From: CAYFQB01 sp964345225
Lineage (GTDB): Bacteria; Nitrospirota; Thermodesulfovibrionia; Thermodesulfovibrionales; UBA6898
NCBI GenBank assembly: GCA_964345225.1
Contig: CAYFQB010000039.1
Location: 1-64,000 of the forward strand
DNA length: 64,000 nt
Direction of reading: 5' to 3'
In this document: positions 8,799 to 16,821 of the stretch, piece after piece
Layout of the letters: every line of letters begins with the position of its first letter
Position numbering within the stretch: position 1 is the first letter of the stretch
The notes under the pieces: model-generated
Seen by the model: the letters and a program-made list of their open reading frames with translations, nothing else
What the model was told of the DNA's origin: nothing
Databases searched by the model: none
Made by a program: the position numbers and the translations under genes

Positions 8799-9337
8799 AT
8801 GCTCCTCCAGAAAGAGATTGTATATTTTATACCTGACATTACAGACAATACTACTGCTACCCCGATAAAGGCGTATCCGGCATCATATAGATCTACAGGG
8901 AAAATATCTAATATACTGCCTGTGAGTATAAGACACAGGACTGCTGTTATCTGTGAGGTTGTCTTGAGCTTCCCACCAATTTCAGCCTGTATGACTATAT
9001 CCTTAGAAAGTGCAACTACCCTCAGTCCTGTCACAAGGAATTCCCTTACAATTAATATAATAGCTATCCACACGGAAAGCCTTCCCATGTCTACCAGTAC
9101 CACCAGGGCTGAGATTACAAGAAACTTATCTGCAATCGGATCCATAATAATGCCGAACTTTGTGACCTGTCTGGACCGACGGGCTAGATATCCGTCGAGA
9201 AAATCCGTAATTGATGCGATACCAAAGATCAAAGCACCAAGAATTGGATGCTGATAAACTGAAAGGATAAAAAATGGTATGAGTACAATCCTGCTTAACG
9301 TTAAAATGGTTGGAAGATTAAACTTTAAAGTACTCAT
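8795..9337 (-). CDS. pgsA: CDP-diacylglycerol-glycerol-3-phosphate 3-phosphatidyltransferase PgsA
   Basis: PgsA is the committed enzyme of phosphatidylglycerol synthesis, from CDP-diacylglycerol and glycerol-3-phosphate. The CDP-alcohol phosphotransferase signature D-G-x2-A-R-x8-G-x3-D-x3-D is complete: DGYLARRSRQVTKFGIIMD. Multiple membrane helices are present. I place the start at the third codon of the longest ORF (MSTLKFNLPTILTLSRI), which matches the usual N-terminus. The gene begins inside the 3' end of kdsC (overlap about 20 bp) and ends overlapping plsY. Confidence 0.94.
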   Translation of the reverse strand: MSTLKFNLPTILTLSRIVLIPFFILSVYQHPILGALIFGIASITDFLDGYLARRSRQVTKFGIIMDPIADKFLVISALVVLVDMGRLSVWIAIILIVREFLVTGLRVVALSKDIVIQAEIGGKLKTTSQITAVLCLILTGSILDIFPVDLYDAGYAFIGVAVVLSVMSGIKYTISFWRSI

Positions 9338-9917
9338 CAACAATCCTTTTCCAAAGCCCCTTTGCTTTCAGAATAAGGTCTGTAATTTCTCTTGCCGCAC
9401 CTCTTCCACCCCTTTTGCTTGTTACAATTAAAGCATATTTTTTTATCTCTTCATCTGCATCCGCAACAGCGACAGGTAATCCTACCATGGACATAATCGG
9501 GGCATCCACAATATCATCACCGATATAGGCGATCTCTCTTCCGGAAACAGAGTATTTTTTAATAAGCCTCTTAAAGGCGCGTCTTTTGTCAAAACACCTC
9601 TGGTAAATTTCTTTGATCCCAAGTTCGCGTGCCCGTCTTTCAACCACTATTGAATACCGGCCTGTTATTATGGCAACATGTATCCCTGCCTTGATAATCA
9701 TCTTTATTCCGTGGCCGTCACGAACATGGAAAGATTTATATTCATTGCCTTTATTATCAAGGATTATACTGCCGTCTGTAAGAACTCCATCAACATCGAG
9801 GATGATCAGTTTTATATTCTTTGCAAGCTTAATTATTGATTTTTTGTCCTTTGCTCCTTGTCCTTTGCTCCTTGTCCCTTGCTCTTTGTCCACTGCCCCT
9901 TGAGCCCTGTTCTTCAT
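9318..9917 (-). CDS. kdsC: 3-deoxy-D-manno-octulosonate-8-phosphate phosphatase KdsC
   Basis: KdsC dephosphorylates KDO-8-phosphate. It is a HAD phosphatase: the nucleophile motif is LDVDGVLTDG, followed by ITGRYS, the KRRAFKRLIK lysine region and the metal site YIGDDIVD. The first 27 residues (MKNRAQG, KEQGTRSKGQGAKDKK) are low-complexity and are encoded by a heptad repeat tract. No in-frame ATG, GTG or TTG exists between the repeat and the conserved IKLIILDVDG segment, so translation seems to begin inside the repeat. The start lies 2 bp after the kdsD stop. Confidence 0.94.
   Translation of the reverse strand: MKNRAQGAVDKEQGTRSKGQGAKDKKSIIKLAKNIKLIILDVDGVLTDGSIILDNKGNEYKSFHVRDGHGIKMIIKAGIHVAIITGRYSIVVERRARELGIKEIYQRCFDKRRAFKRLIKKYSVSGREIAYIGDDIVDAPIMSMVGLPVAVADADEEIKKYALIVTSKRGGRGAAREITDLILKAKGLWKRIVDEYFKV
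9837..9917 (-). repeat. Heptad tract forming the N-terminus of KdsC
   Basis: The plus strand reads degenerate heptads of the kinds CTTTGCT, CCTTGTC and CCTTGCT, ending at the kdsC start codon. The same tract type is found in intergenic regions at 2400-2440 and 28110-28140. Here it supplies the start codon and about 27 residues of kdsC. Confidence 0.75.
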
Positions 9918-9919
9918 TT

Positions 9920-10888
9920 TTAGACTATACCCTGCTTCAATATATCATGCAGATGAATTATGCCTTCAGCCCTGTTTCCTTTATCAGGCACAATGAGAGA
10001 GGTGATGGAATGCCTTTCCATTATGGCTAAGGCTTTTGCTGCAAGTTCTTCAGAGGATATGGTCTTCGGATTCTCAGTCATTACCTCTCCTGCATTCATA
10101 TCAAAAAAAGACTTGCCCCATTTTTCTATCCCGCGTCTTACATCTCCATCTGTGATGATACCAAGTATTTTTTTATCGGGATCAGCAACTACTGTGGTGC
10201 CAAGCCTTTTTGAGGATATCTCCACAACAGCATCTACCATGGAAGTTTGTGGAGATACTAAAGGGAGGGCTTTTTCTGTATGCATGAGGTCTTTAACCTT
10301 TATGAGAAGCTTCTTGCCGATAATGCCGCTTGGATGGAAGAAAGCTAAATCTTCATTTTTAAAATTCCTCTTTACAAGAAGAGCAACCGCAATTGCATCA
10401 CCCATAGCCATAGCAGCAGTGGTTGATGATGTTGGAACTATGCCGAGCGGGCATGCCTCTTCTTTAACAGATATATCCAGATTTACGTCTGCTGCTTTCG
10501 AAAGCGTTGAATCTGGATTGCCAGTCATTGAGATAAGGCTTACGTTAAACCGCTTGAAGAAAGGTATTAATCCGGTGATTTCCTGTGTTTCGCCACTGTT
10601 TGAGACAACGATAATCGCATCCTCAGATGTCAGCATTCCGAGGTCGCCATGGCTTGCCTCGGCAGGATGCATAAAAAAGGCTGGTGTTCCTGTTGATGCA
10701 AGTGTTGCCGCTATCTTTTTCCCAATAAGACCTGATTTGCCCATACCTGTAACAACAACCCTGCCTTTGCTTTCGTAGATTATGGTAATAGCTTTTTCAA
10801 AATTGCTGTTAAGTTTCTCAATCAAGCTGGAAACGGCATCAGATTCTACTCTTAAAACCCTTTTTGCAATGTCGAGAAGATTTTCCAT
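9920..10888 (-). CDS. kdsD: D-arabinose-5-phosphate isomerase KdsD
   Basis: KdsD interconverts ribulose-5-phosphate and arabinose-5-phosphate, the first step of KDO synthesis. The 322 residues comprise an N-terminal SIS sugar-isomerase domain (VVTGMGKSGLIGKKIAATLASTG near 45-67; ASHGDLGM; VVSNSGETQEI) and two C-terminal CBS domains (about 205-320, e.g. VKDLMHTEKALPLV and AGEVMTENPKTI). Length and architecture are standard. It sits between kdsA and kdsC, which makes the pathway assignment secure. Confidence 0.96.
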   Translation of the reverse strand: MENLLDIAKRVLRVESDAVSSLIEKLNSNFEKAITIIYESKGRVVVTGMGKSGLIGKKIAATLASTGTPAFFMHPAEASHGDLGMLTSEDAIIVVSNSGETQEITGLIPFFKRFNVSLISMTGNPDSTLSKAADVNLDISVKEEACPLGIVPTSSTTAAMAMGDAIAVALLVKRNFKNEDLAFFHPSGIIGKKLLIKVKDLMHTEKALPLVSPQTSMVDAVVEISSKRLGTTVVADPDKKILGIITDGDVRRGIEKWGKSFFDMNAGEVMTENPKTISSEELAAKALAIMERHSITSLIVPDKGNRAEGIIHLHDILKQGIV

Positions 10889-10958
10889 ATCGTTGTACCA
10901 AAAAAGCTTTAAAAATCCTCCTTACTATTATACCGAGCGTTTCTAGAGAATGGGAGTA

Positions 10959-11777
10959 CTATTTTGATAATTTATCGATGGCTTTCAATCTTGATAACAT
11001 TTCTGACAGGTCATCTAATCTAACCATATTAGGACCATCACACAATGCTTTTTCCGGTTCAGGATGTACTTCCATGAATAGCCCGTCAACTCCAACTGCC
11101 ACAGCAGCCCTCGCAAGAGGTTCTGCAAATTCCCTTTGCCCTCCAGATGAAGTCCCCTGCATACCCGGGAGTTGAAGGCTGTGAGTTACATCAAATATTA
11201 CAGGATAGCCAAATGAACGCATAATCGGCAACCCCCTGAAATCGACCACGAGGTTGTTATATCCAAATTGTGAGCCTCTCTCTGTGATAAATAAATTATG
11301 ATTACCTGTTGATGTAAATTTATCTATTATATTCTTTACGTCCGATGGCGCAAGAAACTGTCCTTTTTTGACATTTACCGGCATGCCTGTCTTAGCTGCT
11401 GAAATAACTAAATCAGTCTGCCTGCATAAAAAGGCTGGAATCTGAAGGGCGTCAAGAACTTCAGAGGCAGGCTGGACTTCGTAGGAGGTATGTACATCTG
11501 ATATCACAGAGACTTTTAGTTTACTTTTAAGATCGGAAAGTATTCTTAATCCCCTGTCAATCCCTGGTCCACGAAAGGATTTCAGGGATGTCCTGTTTGC
11601 CTTATCATATGAACTTTTGAAAACAAAAGGCAGATTCAATCTTTCACATATCTCTTTAAGCTTCTCTGCTGTATTGAATGTAATATCCTCTGATTCGATA
11701 ACGCAGGGGCCTGCTATTAGAAAAAAGGGACGGTTATTTCCAAAGGATACATCTCCGAGTATTATCTCTCTTGTCAA
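10959..11777 (-). CDS. kdsA: 3-deoxy-8-phosphooctulonate synthase KdsA
   Basis: KdsA condenses arabinose-5-phosphate with PEP to KDO-8-phosphate. The 272-residue protein carries the family motifs LIAGPCVIES (residues 19-28), KSSYDKANRTS (54-64), the FRGPGIDRGL segment, and DVTHSLQLPG near 190. The start codon overlaps the pyrG stop by 4 bp. Some KdsA enzymes are metal-dependent through an N-terminal cysteine. Here C26 lies in the AGPCVIE motif, which would suit a metal-dependent type, but I did not verify this by alignment. Confidence 0.96.
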   Translation of the reverse strand: MTREIILGDVSFGNNRPFFLIAGPCVIESEDITFNTAEKLKEICERLNLPFVFKSSYDKANRTSLKSFRGPGIDRGLRILSDLKSKLKVSVISDVHTSYEVQPASEVLDALQIPAFLCRQTDLVISAAKTGMPVNVKKGQFLAPSDVKNIIDKFTSTGNHNLFITERGSQFGYNNLVVDFRGLPIMRSFGYPVIFDVTHSLQLPGMQGTSSGGQREFAEPLARAAVAVGVDGLFMEVHPEPEKALCDGPNMVRLDDLSEMLSRLKAIDKLSK

Positions 11778-13447
11778 TCTAAGCTTCTCTCCCTGGCATT
11801 TGTCTCGATATAAGGGAACAGAGAACGTTTTTCCCGGAGTGATGCTCCTATGAATGCTTTGTAAAGAGGATGAGGAGATATAGGCCTGGATTTAAACTCA
11901 GGATGAAACTGACATCCTAAAAACCAGGGGTGGTCTTCTATCTCTATTATCTCAACGAGTTCACCATCGGGACTTGATCCGCTCACCTGCATGCCATGTC
12001 TTGTTATAATGCCTTTAAAGGCATTGTTGAATTCATACCTGTGTCTATGGCGTTCTGATATTTCTTTTTCGCCATATGCGGCGTAAGCATTAGATTTTTT
12101 TTCGATCACACAAGGATATGCGCCGAGTCGCATTGTTCCGCCTTTCTGGGTGCTTTCTGTCCTTTCCTCGATTCTGCCCTTCCTGAAGTCATACCATTTT
12201 TCCATAAGATATATGACAGGATTCGGGGTATTAATATCAAACTCGGAACTGTTTGCATTAATCCGGCAGACATTACGTGAAAATTCTATAACAGCACATT
12301 GCATTCCAAGGCATATTCCAAAATAAGGAATCTTTTTCTCTCGTGCGTATTTTATGGCTTCAATTTTGCCTTCTATCCCTCTGTATCCAAACCCTCCTGG
12401 TACGAGGATGCCGTCGGCTTCTGATAAATATTTCTCAGGGCCATGCACTTCAACCTCTTCAGAATCAATCCACTGAAGATTTACGCGGCAGTCATTGGCA
12501 ATTCCGCCATGGATTAAGGCTTCCATAAGACTTATATAAGAGTCCTTAAGCCCAACATACTTTCCAACTATTGCAATACTAACTTCATACTTAGGCTCTT
12601 TTATCTTTCTGACCATATCCTTCCAGGGATTGATATCTGTTTCTCTGAATGTTAGTTTTAATTTGTTTATAATCTGCTGGTCGAGACCCTCTACATGAAG
12701 TACAATAGGCACCTCATATATGGTCTCCACATCTATTGCATTGATGACGGAATCGCCGTCAAGATTACAGTGGATCGCAATCTTTTTTTTCGCCTCGGGC
12801 GGTAGTAGCCTGTCTGTCCTACAGAGCAGTATGTCAGGCTGTATACCAATGGCACGCAATTCTCTAACACTGTGCTGGGTTGGCTTGGTTTTCAGTTCTC
12901 CGGATGTTTTGATATAAGGCAGAAGAGTCAAGTGGATATAAAGGACATTTTCTCTTCCTACATCGAACCTGAACTGCCTTATAGCCTCGAGAAAAGGCAG
13001 GCTCTCTATGTCACCAATAGTACCGCCTATCTCAACAATTACAACATCATTATCACTGCTAACTGACTTAATCGAATTTTTTATTTCGTCTGTAATATGC
13101 GGGATTACTTGTACTGTTTCTCCGAGGTAATCGCCTCTTCTCTCTTTTTTGATAACGTTATAGTATATCTTGCCGGTGGTAAAATTGTTTGCCTGAGAGG
13201 TCCTGATATGTGTAAACCTCTCATAATGTCCCAGATCAAGATCTGTCTCTGCACCGTCATCGGTAACGAAAACCTCGCCATGCTGAAATGGGCTTAAAGT
13301 GCCAGGATCAACATTAATATACGGGTCAAGTTTCTGAATCGTAACTCTAAGACCGCTCGCTTCAAGCAAAGCTCCTATTGAGGCAGCTGCAATACCCTTC
13401 CCGAGTGATGATAAAACACCTCCTGTTATGAAGATATATTTAGACAT
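11774..13447 (-). CDS. pyrG: CTP synthase PyrG
   Basis: PyrG aminates UTP to CTP with ATP and glutamine. The 557 residues comprise the synthetase domain (KYIFITGGVLSSLGKGIAAASIG at the N-terminus; LDPYINVDPGTLSP) and a class I glutamine amidotransferase domain with the nucleophile elbow FGICLGMQ. Length is slightly above the E. coli enzyme (545). It overlaps kdsB by about 20 bp and kdsA by 4 bp. CTP is the co-substrate of KdsB and of CDP-diacylglycerol formation, so the placement is functionally coherent. Confidence 0.97.
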   Translation of the reverse strand: MSKYIFITGGVLSSLGKGIAAASIGALLEASGLRVTIQKLDPYINVDPGTLSPFQHGEVFVTDDGAETDLDLGHYERFTHIRTSQANNFTTGKIYYNVIKKERRGDYLGETVQVIPHITDEIKNSIKSVSSDNDVVIVEIGGTIGDIESLPFLEAIRQFRFDVGRENVLYIHLTLLPYIKTSGELKTKPTQHSVRELRAIGIQPDILLCRTDRLLPPEAKKKIAIHCNLDGDSVINAIDVETIYEVPIVLHVEGLDQQIINKLKLTFRETDINPWKDMVRKIKEPKYEVSIAIVGKYVGLKDSYISLMEALIHGGIANDCRVNLQWIDSEEVEVHGPEKYLSEADGILVPGGFGYRGIEGKIEAIKYAREKKIPYFGICLGMQCAVIEFSRNVCRINANSSEFDINTPNPVIYLMEKWYDFRKGRIEERTESTQKGGTMRLGAYPCVIEKKSNAYAAYGEKEISERHRHRYEFNNAFKGIITRHGMQVSGSSPDGELVEIIEIEDHPWFLGCQFHPEFKSRPISPHPLYKAFIGASLREKRSLFPYIETNARERSLD

Positions 13448-14238
13448 TTTTCAATCCTTTCCAAGTCTTCAGGGGTATCTACCCCAAATATTTCTAAAGA
13501 GGTTTCTTTAACTTTTATCTTAAAGTCATTTTCAAGTGCCCGCATCTGTTCCAGCTTCTCTATAAGCTCTATACGTGAGGGCGGCAATTCAGATAATTTA
13601 ATCAGTACCTCCCTTCTGTAACTGTATATGCCTATATGCTTGTAACAGTAAAAAGCCGGGCGCTCGGCGCGCGGTGCTTGGTGTTCCAAGACATATTCAA
13701 ACTCCTTGCGCCCTGCCCCCTGCCCCCTGCTTTTTAGTTCCCATTCATCTCTGTGATACGGAATAGGTGCACGTGAGAAATAAAGAGTAAAGTCATCTTT
13801 ATCAAATACAACCTTAACAATATTAGGATCAAAGATTTCTCCCTTGTCTATTATTTTTTTTGCCAACGTGCCCATGGATGCCCTGCTGTCGTCAAGCAGA
13901 GATATCACGTTATCGATCATTTCTGGTTTAATCAGGGGTTCATCTCCCTGAACATTAACAATTATATCATAATTTAGAGAACGAGCAACTTCTGCTATCC
14001 TGTCTGTGCCTGATATATGCTTACTTGAGGTCATCACACACTTGCCGCCAAAATCTAAGACCTTGTCGAATATTACCTTGCTGTCTGTTGCAACAATTAC
14101 GTCTTCTGCTAAAAGTGACCCTGAAGCATTCTGGTATACATGCTGTATAACTGGTATGCCTTTAAGGGGTGCAAGGGGCTTTCCCGGGAATCGGGTTGAA
14201 TGATAACGAGCGGGTATAATAACAATAGCGGACATCAA
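13426..14238 (-). CDS. kdsB: 3-deoxy-manno-octulosonate cytidylyltransferase KdsB with repeat insertion
   Basis: KdsB activates KDO to CMP-KDO for lipopolysaccharide core synthesis. Motifs: IIPARYHSTRFPGKPL (residues 7-22), ATDSK (50-54), NVQGDEPLI (95-103), and FGVDTPEDL near the C-terminus. The 270 residues exceed the usual length of about 250 by roughly 20-25. The excess (about residues 168-196, containing ELKSRGQGAGRKE) interrupts the FSRAPIPYHRD / KHIGIYSYR junction that is compact in other KdsB proteins, and its DNA is a heptad repeat tract. It is the first gene of the operon. Confidence 0.95.
   Translation of the reverse strand: MMSAIVIIPARYHSTRFPGKPLAPLKGIPVIQHVYQNASGSLLAEDVIVATDSKVIFDKVLDFGGKCVMTSSKHISGTDRIAEVARSLNYDIIVNVQGDEPLIKPEMIDNVISLLDDSRASMGTLAKKIIDKGEIFDPNIVKVVFDKDDFTLYFSRAPIPYHRDEWELKSRGQGAGRKEFEYVLEHQAPRAERPAFYCYKHIGIYSYRREVLIKLSELPPSRIELIEKLEQMRALENDFKIKVKETSLEIFGVDTPEDLERIEKCLNISS
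13651..13737 (-). repeat. Heptad-repeat insertion inside kdsB
   Basis: The plus strand contains CGCCCTG CCCCCTG CCCCCTG heptads and a GCGCTCGGCGCGCGG stretch. This is the same kind of tract as the intergenic GTGCAGG/GCGCCTT repeats at 2400-2440 and 36320-36350. It adds about 29 residues in frame. Confidence 0.72.
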
Positions 14239-14402
14239 TTATTAATTATATAACATAGTACTTATAATATAGCAAATATGTTATTGTGTGGCTTTTTTCT
14301 GTAAAAATCTGTTATATATTATATAGATTTTTTGACGAGGCGGTTTGAATAATTTTATAATAGTTAATAATTTTAATTCCTGGGTTTAATTCAAGATAAA
14401 TT

Positions 14403-14555
14403 TACCCCGTAAAAAAGTTGTGCCCCGAAGGAACTTTGGTCTCTTGGTGGCCGGTTGATGTAAAACCCGTTAGATTTTTACTATCTAAAGGGGTAAATAG
14501 AAATGTTAATTCCTTATTAAAGGAGGCGTTTAGAGCCCAGTACTTTTACGGGGTA
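14403..14555. repeat. 153-bp MITE-like element with 12-bp terminal inverted repeats
   Basis: The ends are TACCCCGTAAAA (14403-14414) and its exact complement TTTTACGGGGTA (14544-14555). The match extends outward for 8 more bases with two mismatches. The centre holds a second hairpin, CCCGTTAGAT / ATCTAAAGGGG (about 14465-14493). It lies in the 360-bp gap between the divergent kdsB and pckG genes and could affect expression of either. No transposase ORF is inside. The rest of the gap is AT-rich with no other feature recognised. Confidence 0.6.
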
Positions 14556-14631
14556 TACTTATCAATAAATTATTTTTAATAAAATTATCTTATGGATAAA
14601 TGTGAATATAAGCTTGCGAGGGGTTAATTTT

Positions 14632-16419
14632 ATGAACGTTACTGTGAAAAATCAAAGACTAAACAAGTGGATTAAAGAAGTTACAGATATGTGCCAACCT
14701 GACAGTATCTACTGGTGTAATGGGACTAAAGAAGAGTATGATCACATGATAGCAAAGATGCTTGCAAGTGGCATGGCTATTCCACTTAAGAGCAGACCAA
14801 ATAGTTTTCTTTTCCGGTCCGACCCGAGTGATGTAGCTCGTGTTGAGGATCGTACCTTTATTAGCACATCTTTAAAAGAAGATGCAGGTCCAACTAATAA
14901 TTGGCTGGATCCAGTTGAATTAAAAAAGACCATGCGAGGTCTTTACAAGGGATGCATGAAAGGACGCATAATGTATGTGATTCCTTTCTCAATGGGACCT
15001 GTCGGTTCTCCTATTTCGAAGATAAGTATTGAAGTGACTGACAGCCCTTATGTTGTTTGCAACATGCATATTATGACCCGTGTCAGTTCCAGGATTCTGG
15101 AAATACTTTCTGTAGATGGAGAATTTATTCCAAGTCTGCATTCAATTGGTGCCCCACTCGCTAAAGGCCAGAAAGATGTTAAATGGCCATGTGCCCCGAT
15201 GGAAAGCAAATACATCAGTCATTTCCCTCAAGAAAATCTTATATGGTCTTTTGGCTCTGGTTACGGTGGAAATGCCTTGCTGGGCAAGAAATGTCTGGCC
15301 CTGCGCATAGCCTCTGCCATGGCAAAACGTGAAGGCTGGATGGCAGAGCATATGCTCATTCTGCGATTAACCAATCCCGAAGGCAAACAGTATCACATTG
15401 CTGCTGCTTTTCCTTCGGCATGCGGAAAAACAAACCTGGCAATGATGCAACCTACTGTTGCAGGATGGAAGTGTGAATGTATTGGCGACGATATCGCCTG
15501 GATGAAAATAGGCCCTGATGGCCGTCTTTACGCGATCAACCCTGAAAGCGGCTTCTTCGGTGTTGCACCAGGAACATCATATGATACCAACCCTATGGCT
15601 ATGGAAACACTTAAGCAAAATATTATTTTCACAAACTGTGCCCTGACTGACGATGGAGATGTCTGGTGGGAAGGCATGACTGATGAAGTGCCATCTCATC
15701 TTATTGACTGGAAAGGACATGACTGGACCCCTGAAAGCAATGCAGATGCTGCACATCCCAATGCACGATTTAGTGCTCCGGCATCTCAGTGTCCTGTTAT
15801 CTGTAATGACTGGGAGAAACCAGAAGGTGTTCCCATTGATATTTTCATATTTGGTGGTCGCCGCAGCAGAGTTGTACCGTTGGTCTACGAGGCTTACAAC
15901 TGGGATCACGGAGTTTTTCTCGGTGCAACTGCAGCCTCAGAGACAACATCTGCAAATATTGGTGCAGTAGGGAACCTCCGGCGAGATCCTTTTGCAATGA
16001 AACCCTTCTGCGGTTACAACATGGGAAACTATTTCCAGCATTGGCTGGATATGGGCGTAAGGCTTGGCGATAAAGCTCCAAGGATATTTTATGTAAATTG
16101 GTTTCGCAAGAGTCCAGACGGTAAGTTTTTATGGCCTGGTTTCAGTGAAAACAGTCGGGTGCTGAAGTGGATGTGTGATAGAATTGACAACCGGGTTGGT
16201 GCCCAAAAGACACCTATAGGCTTATTGCCGAATGAAGGTGATCTGAATCTCTCAGGTCTTGACATTCCATCTGAAGACATGAAAGAGTTGATGAGTGTTG
16301 AAACTCAAGCCTGGAGGGCTGAGATACCTGAAATTGAAAGAGACTTCGCAAAATTTAATGATCGTTTACCGGAGAGACTGACTAGGCAGCTTCAGGAACT
16401 CAGAAAACGACTCGGGTAA
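14632..16419 (+). CDS. pckG: Phosphoenolpyruvate carboxykinase (GTP)
   Basis: The enzyme interconverts oxaloacetate and PEP with GTP. In a reductive TCA organism it may supply PEP for anabolism. The longest ORF has 605 residues from a GTG at 14602. I choose the ATG at 14632 because GAGGGG stands 8 bases upstream and the product then begins MNVTVKNQRLNKWI, giving 595 residues, typical for the GTP family. The P-loop is FPSACGKTNLAM and the guanine/metal region is GDDIAWM. FGGRRSRVVPLV and the conserved C-terminal PEPCK core are present. Confidence 0.96.
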   Translation: MNVTVKNQRLNKWIKEVTDMCQPDSIYWCNGTKEEYDHMIAKMLASGMAIPLKSRPNSFLFRSDPSDVARVEDRTFISTSLKEDAGPTNNWLDPVELKKTMRGLYKGCMKGRIMYVIPFSMGPVGSPISKISIEVTDSPYVVCNMHIMTRVSSRILEILSVDGEFIPSLHSIGAPLAKGQKDVKWPCAPMESKYISHFPQENLIWSFGSGYGGNALLGKKCLALRIASAMAKREGWMAEHMLILRLTNPEGKQYHIAAAFPSACGKTNLAMMQPTVAGWKCECIGDDIAWMKIGPDGRLYAINPESGFFGVAPGTSYDTNPMAMETLKQNIIFTNCALTDDGDVWWEGMTDEVPSHLIDWKGHDWTPESNADAAHPNARFSAPASQCPVICNDWEKPEGVPIDIFIFGGRRSRVVPLVYEAYNWDHGVFLGATAASETTSANIGAVGNLRRDPFAMKPFCGYNMGNYFQHWLDMGVRLGDKAPRIFYVNWFRKSPDGKFLWPGFSENSRVLKWMCDRIDNRVGAQKTPIGLLPNEGDLNLSGLDIPSEDMKELMSVETQAWRAEIPEIERDFAKFNDRLPERLTRQLQELRKRLG

Positions 16420-16429
16420 GCCTGCACTA

Positions 16430-16660
16430 TATTCAATCTTCAATTAAAGATCTCCTTACTCCTCACTCCTAACTCTTTACTTTATAAATCCTGAGCCTGT
16501 CGAAGGGTTCGCCATGATACCCTCATATCCTGATATCCTGATACTCTGAATTCCTAAATGCCTCAATTCCTAAATATTCAATATTCAGTCTTCAATCTTC
16601 TTCGTGCCCTTAGCGTCTTAGTGGTTATATACCTCGGATAACATCAATTTAATATATTAC
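16430..16660. repeat. Intergenic repeat tract between pckG and aclB
   Basis: This covers most of the 400-bp gap. It contains degenerate heptads (CTCCTTA CTCCTCA CTCCTAA), a tract on CCTGATA/TCCTGAT, and AATTCCTAAAT and CAATATTCAGTCTTCAAT units. It also contains CCTGAGCCTGTCGAAGG at 16490-16506, a palindrome-like word I have met as a dispersed repeat in other bacterial genomes. No gene is visible. The ribosome-binding site of aclB (AAAGGAG) lies at the far end of the gap. Confidence 0.65.
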
Positions 16661-16821
16661 TTCTCCGGCAACCAGTCAGGGTTTGTTTAGAAAATGAAAA
16701 ATGGTTTGATTTTTCCTAATGCATGTATTAAGGTTTTGTAAGAATTGAAGAATCTGTTTCCTGAAAGCATGTTAAAATAAAGGAAATATCTGAAAAAGTC
16801 TCACGGAAAAGGAGATTTATT

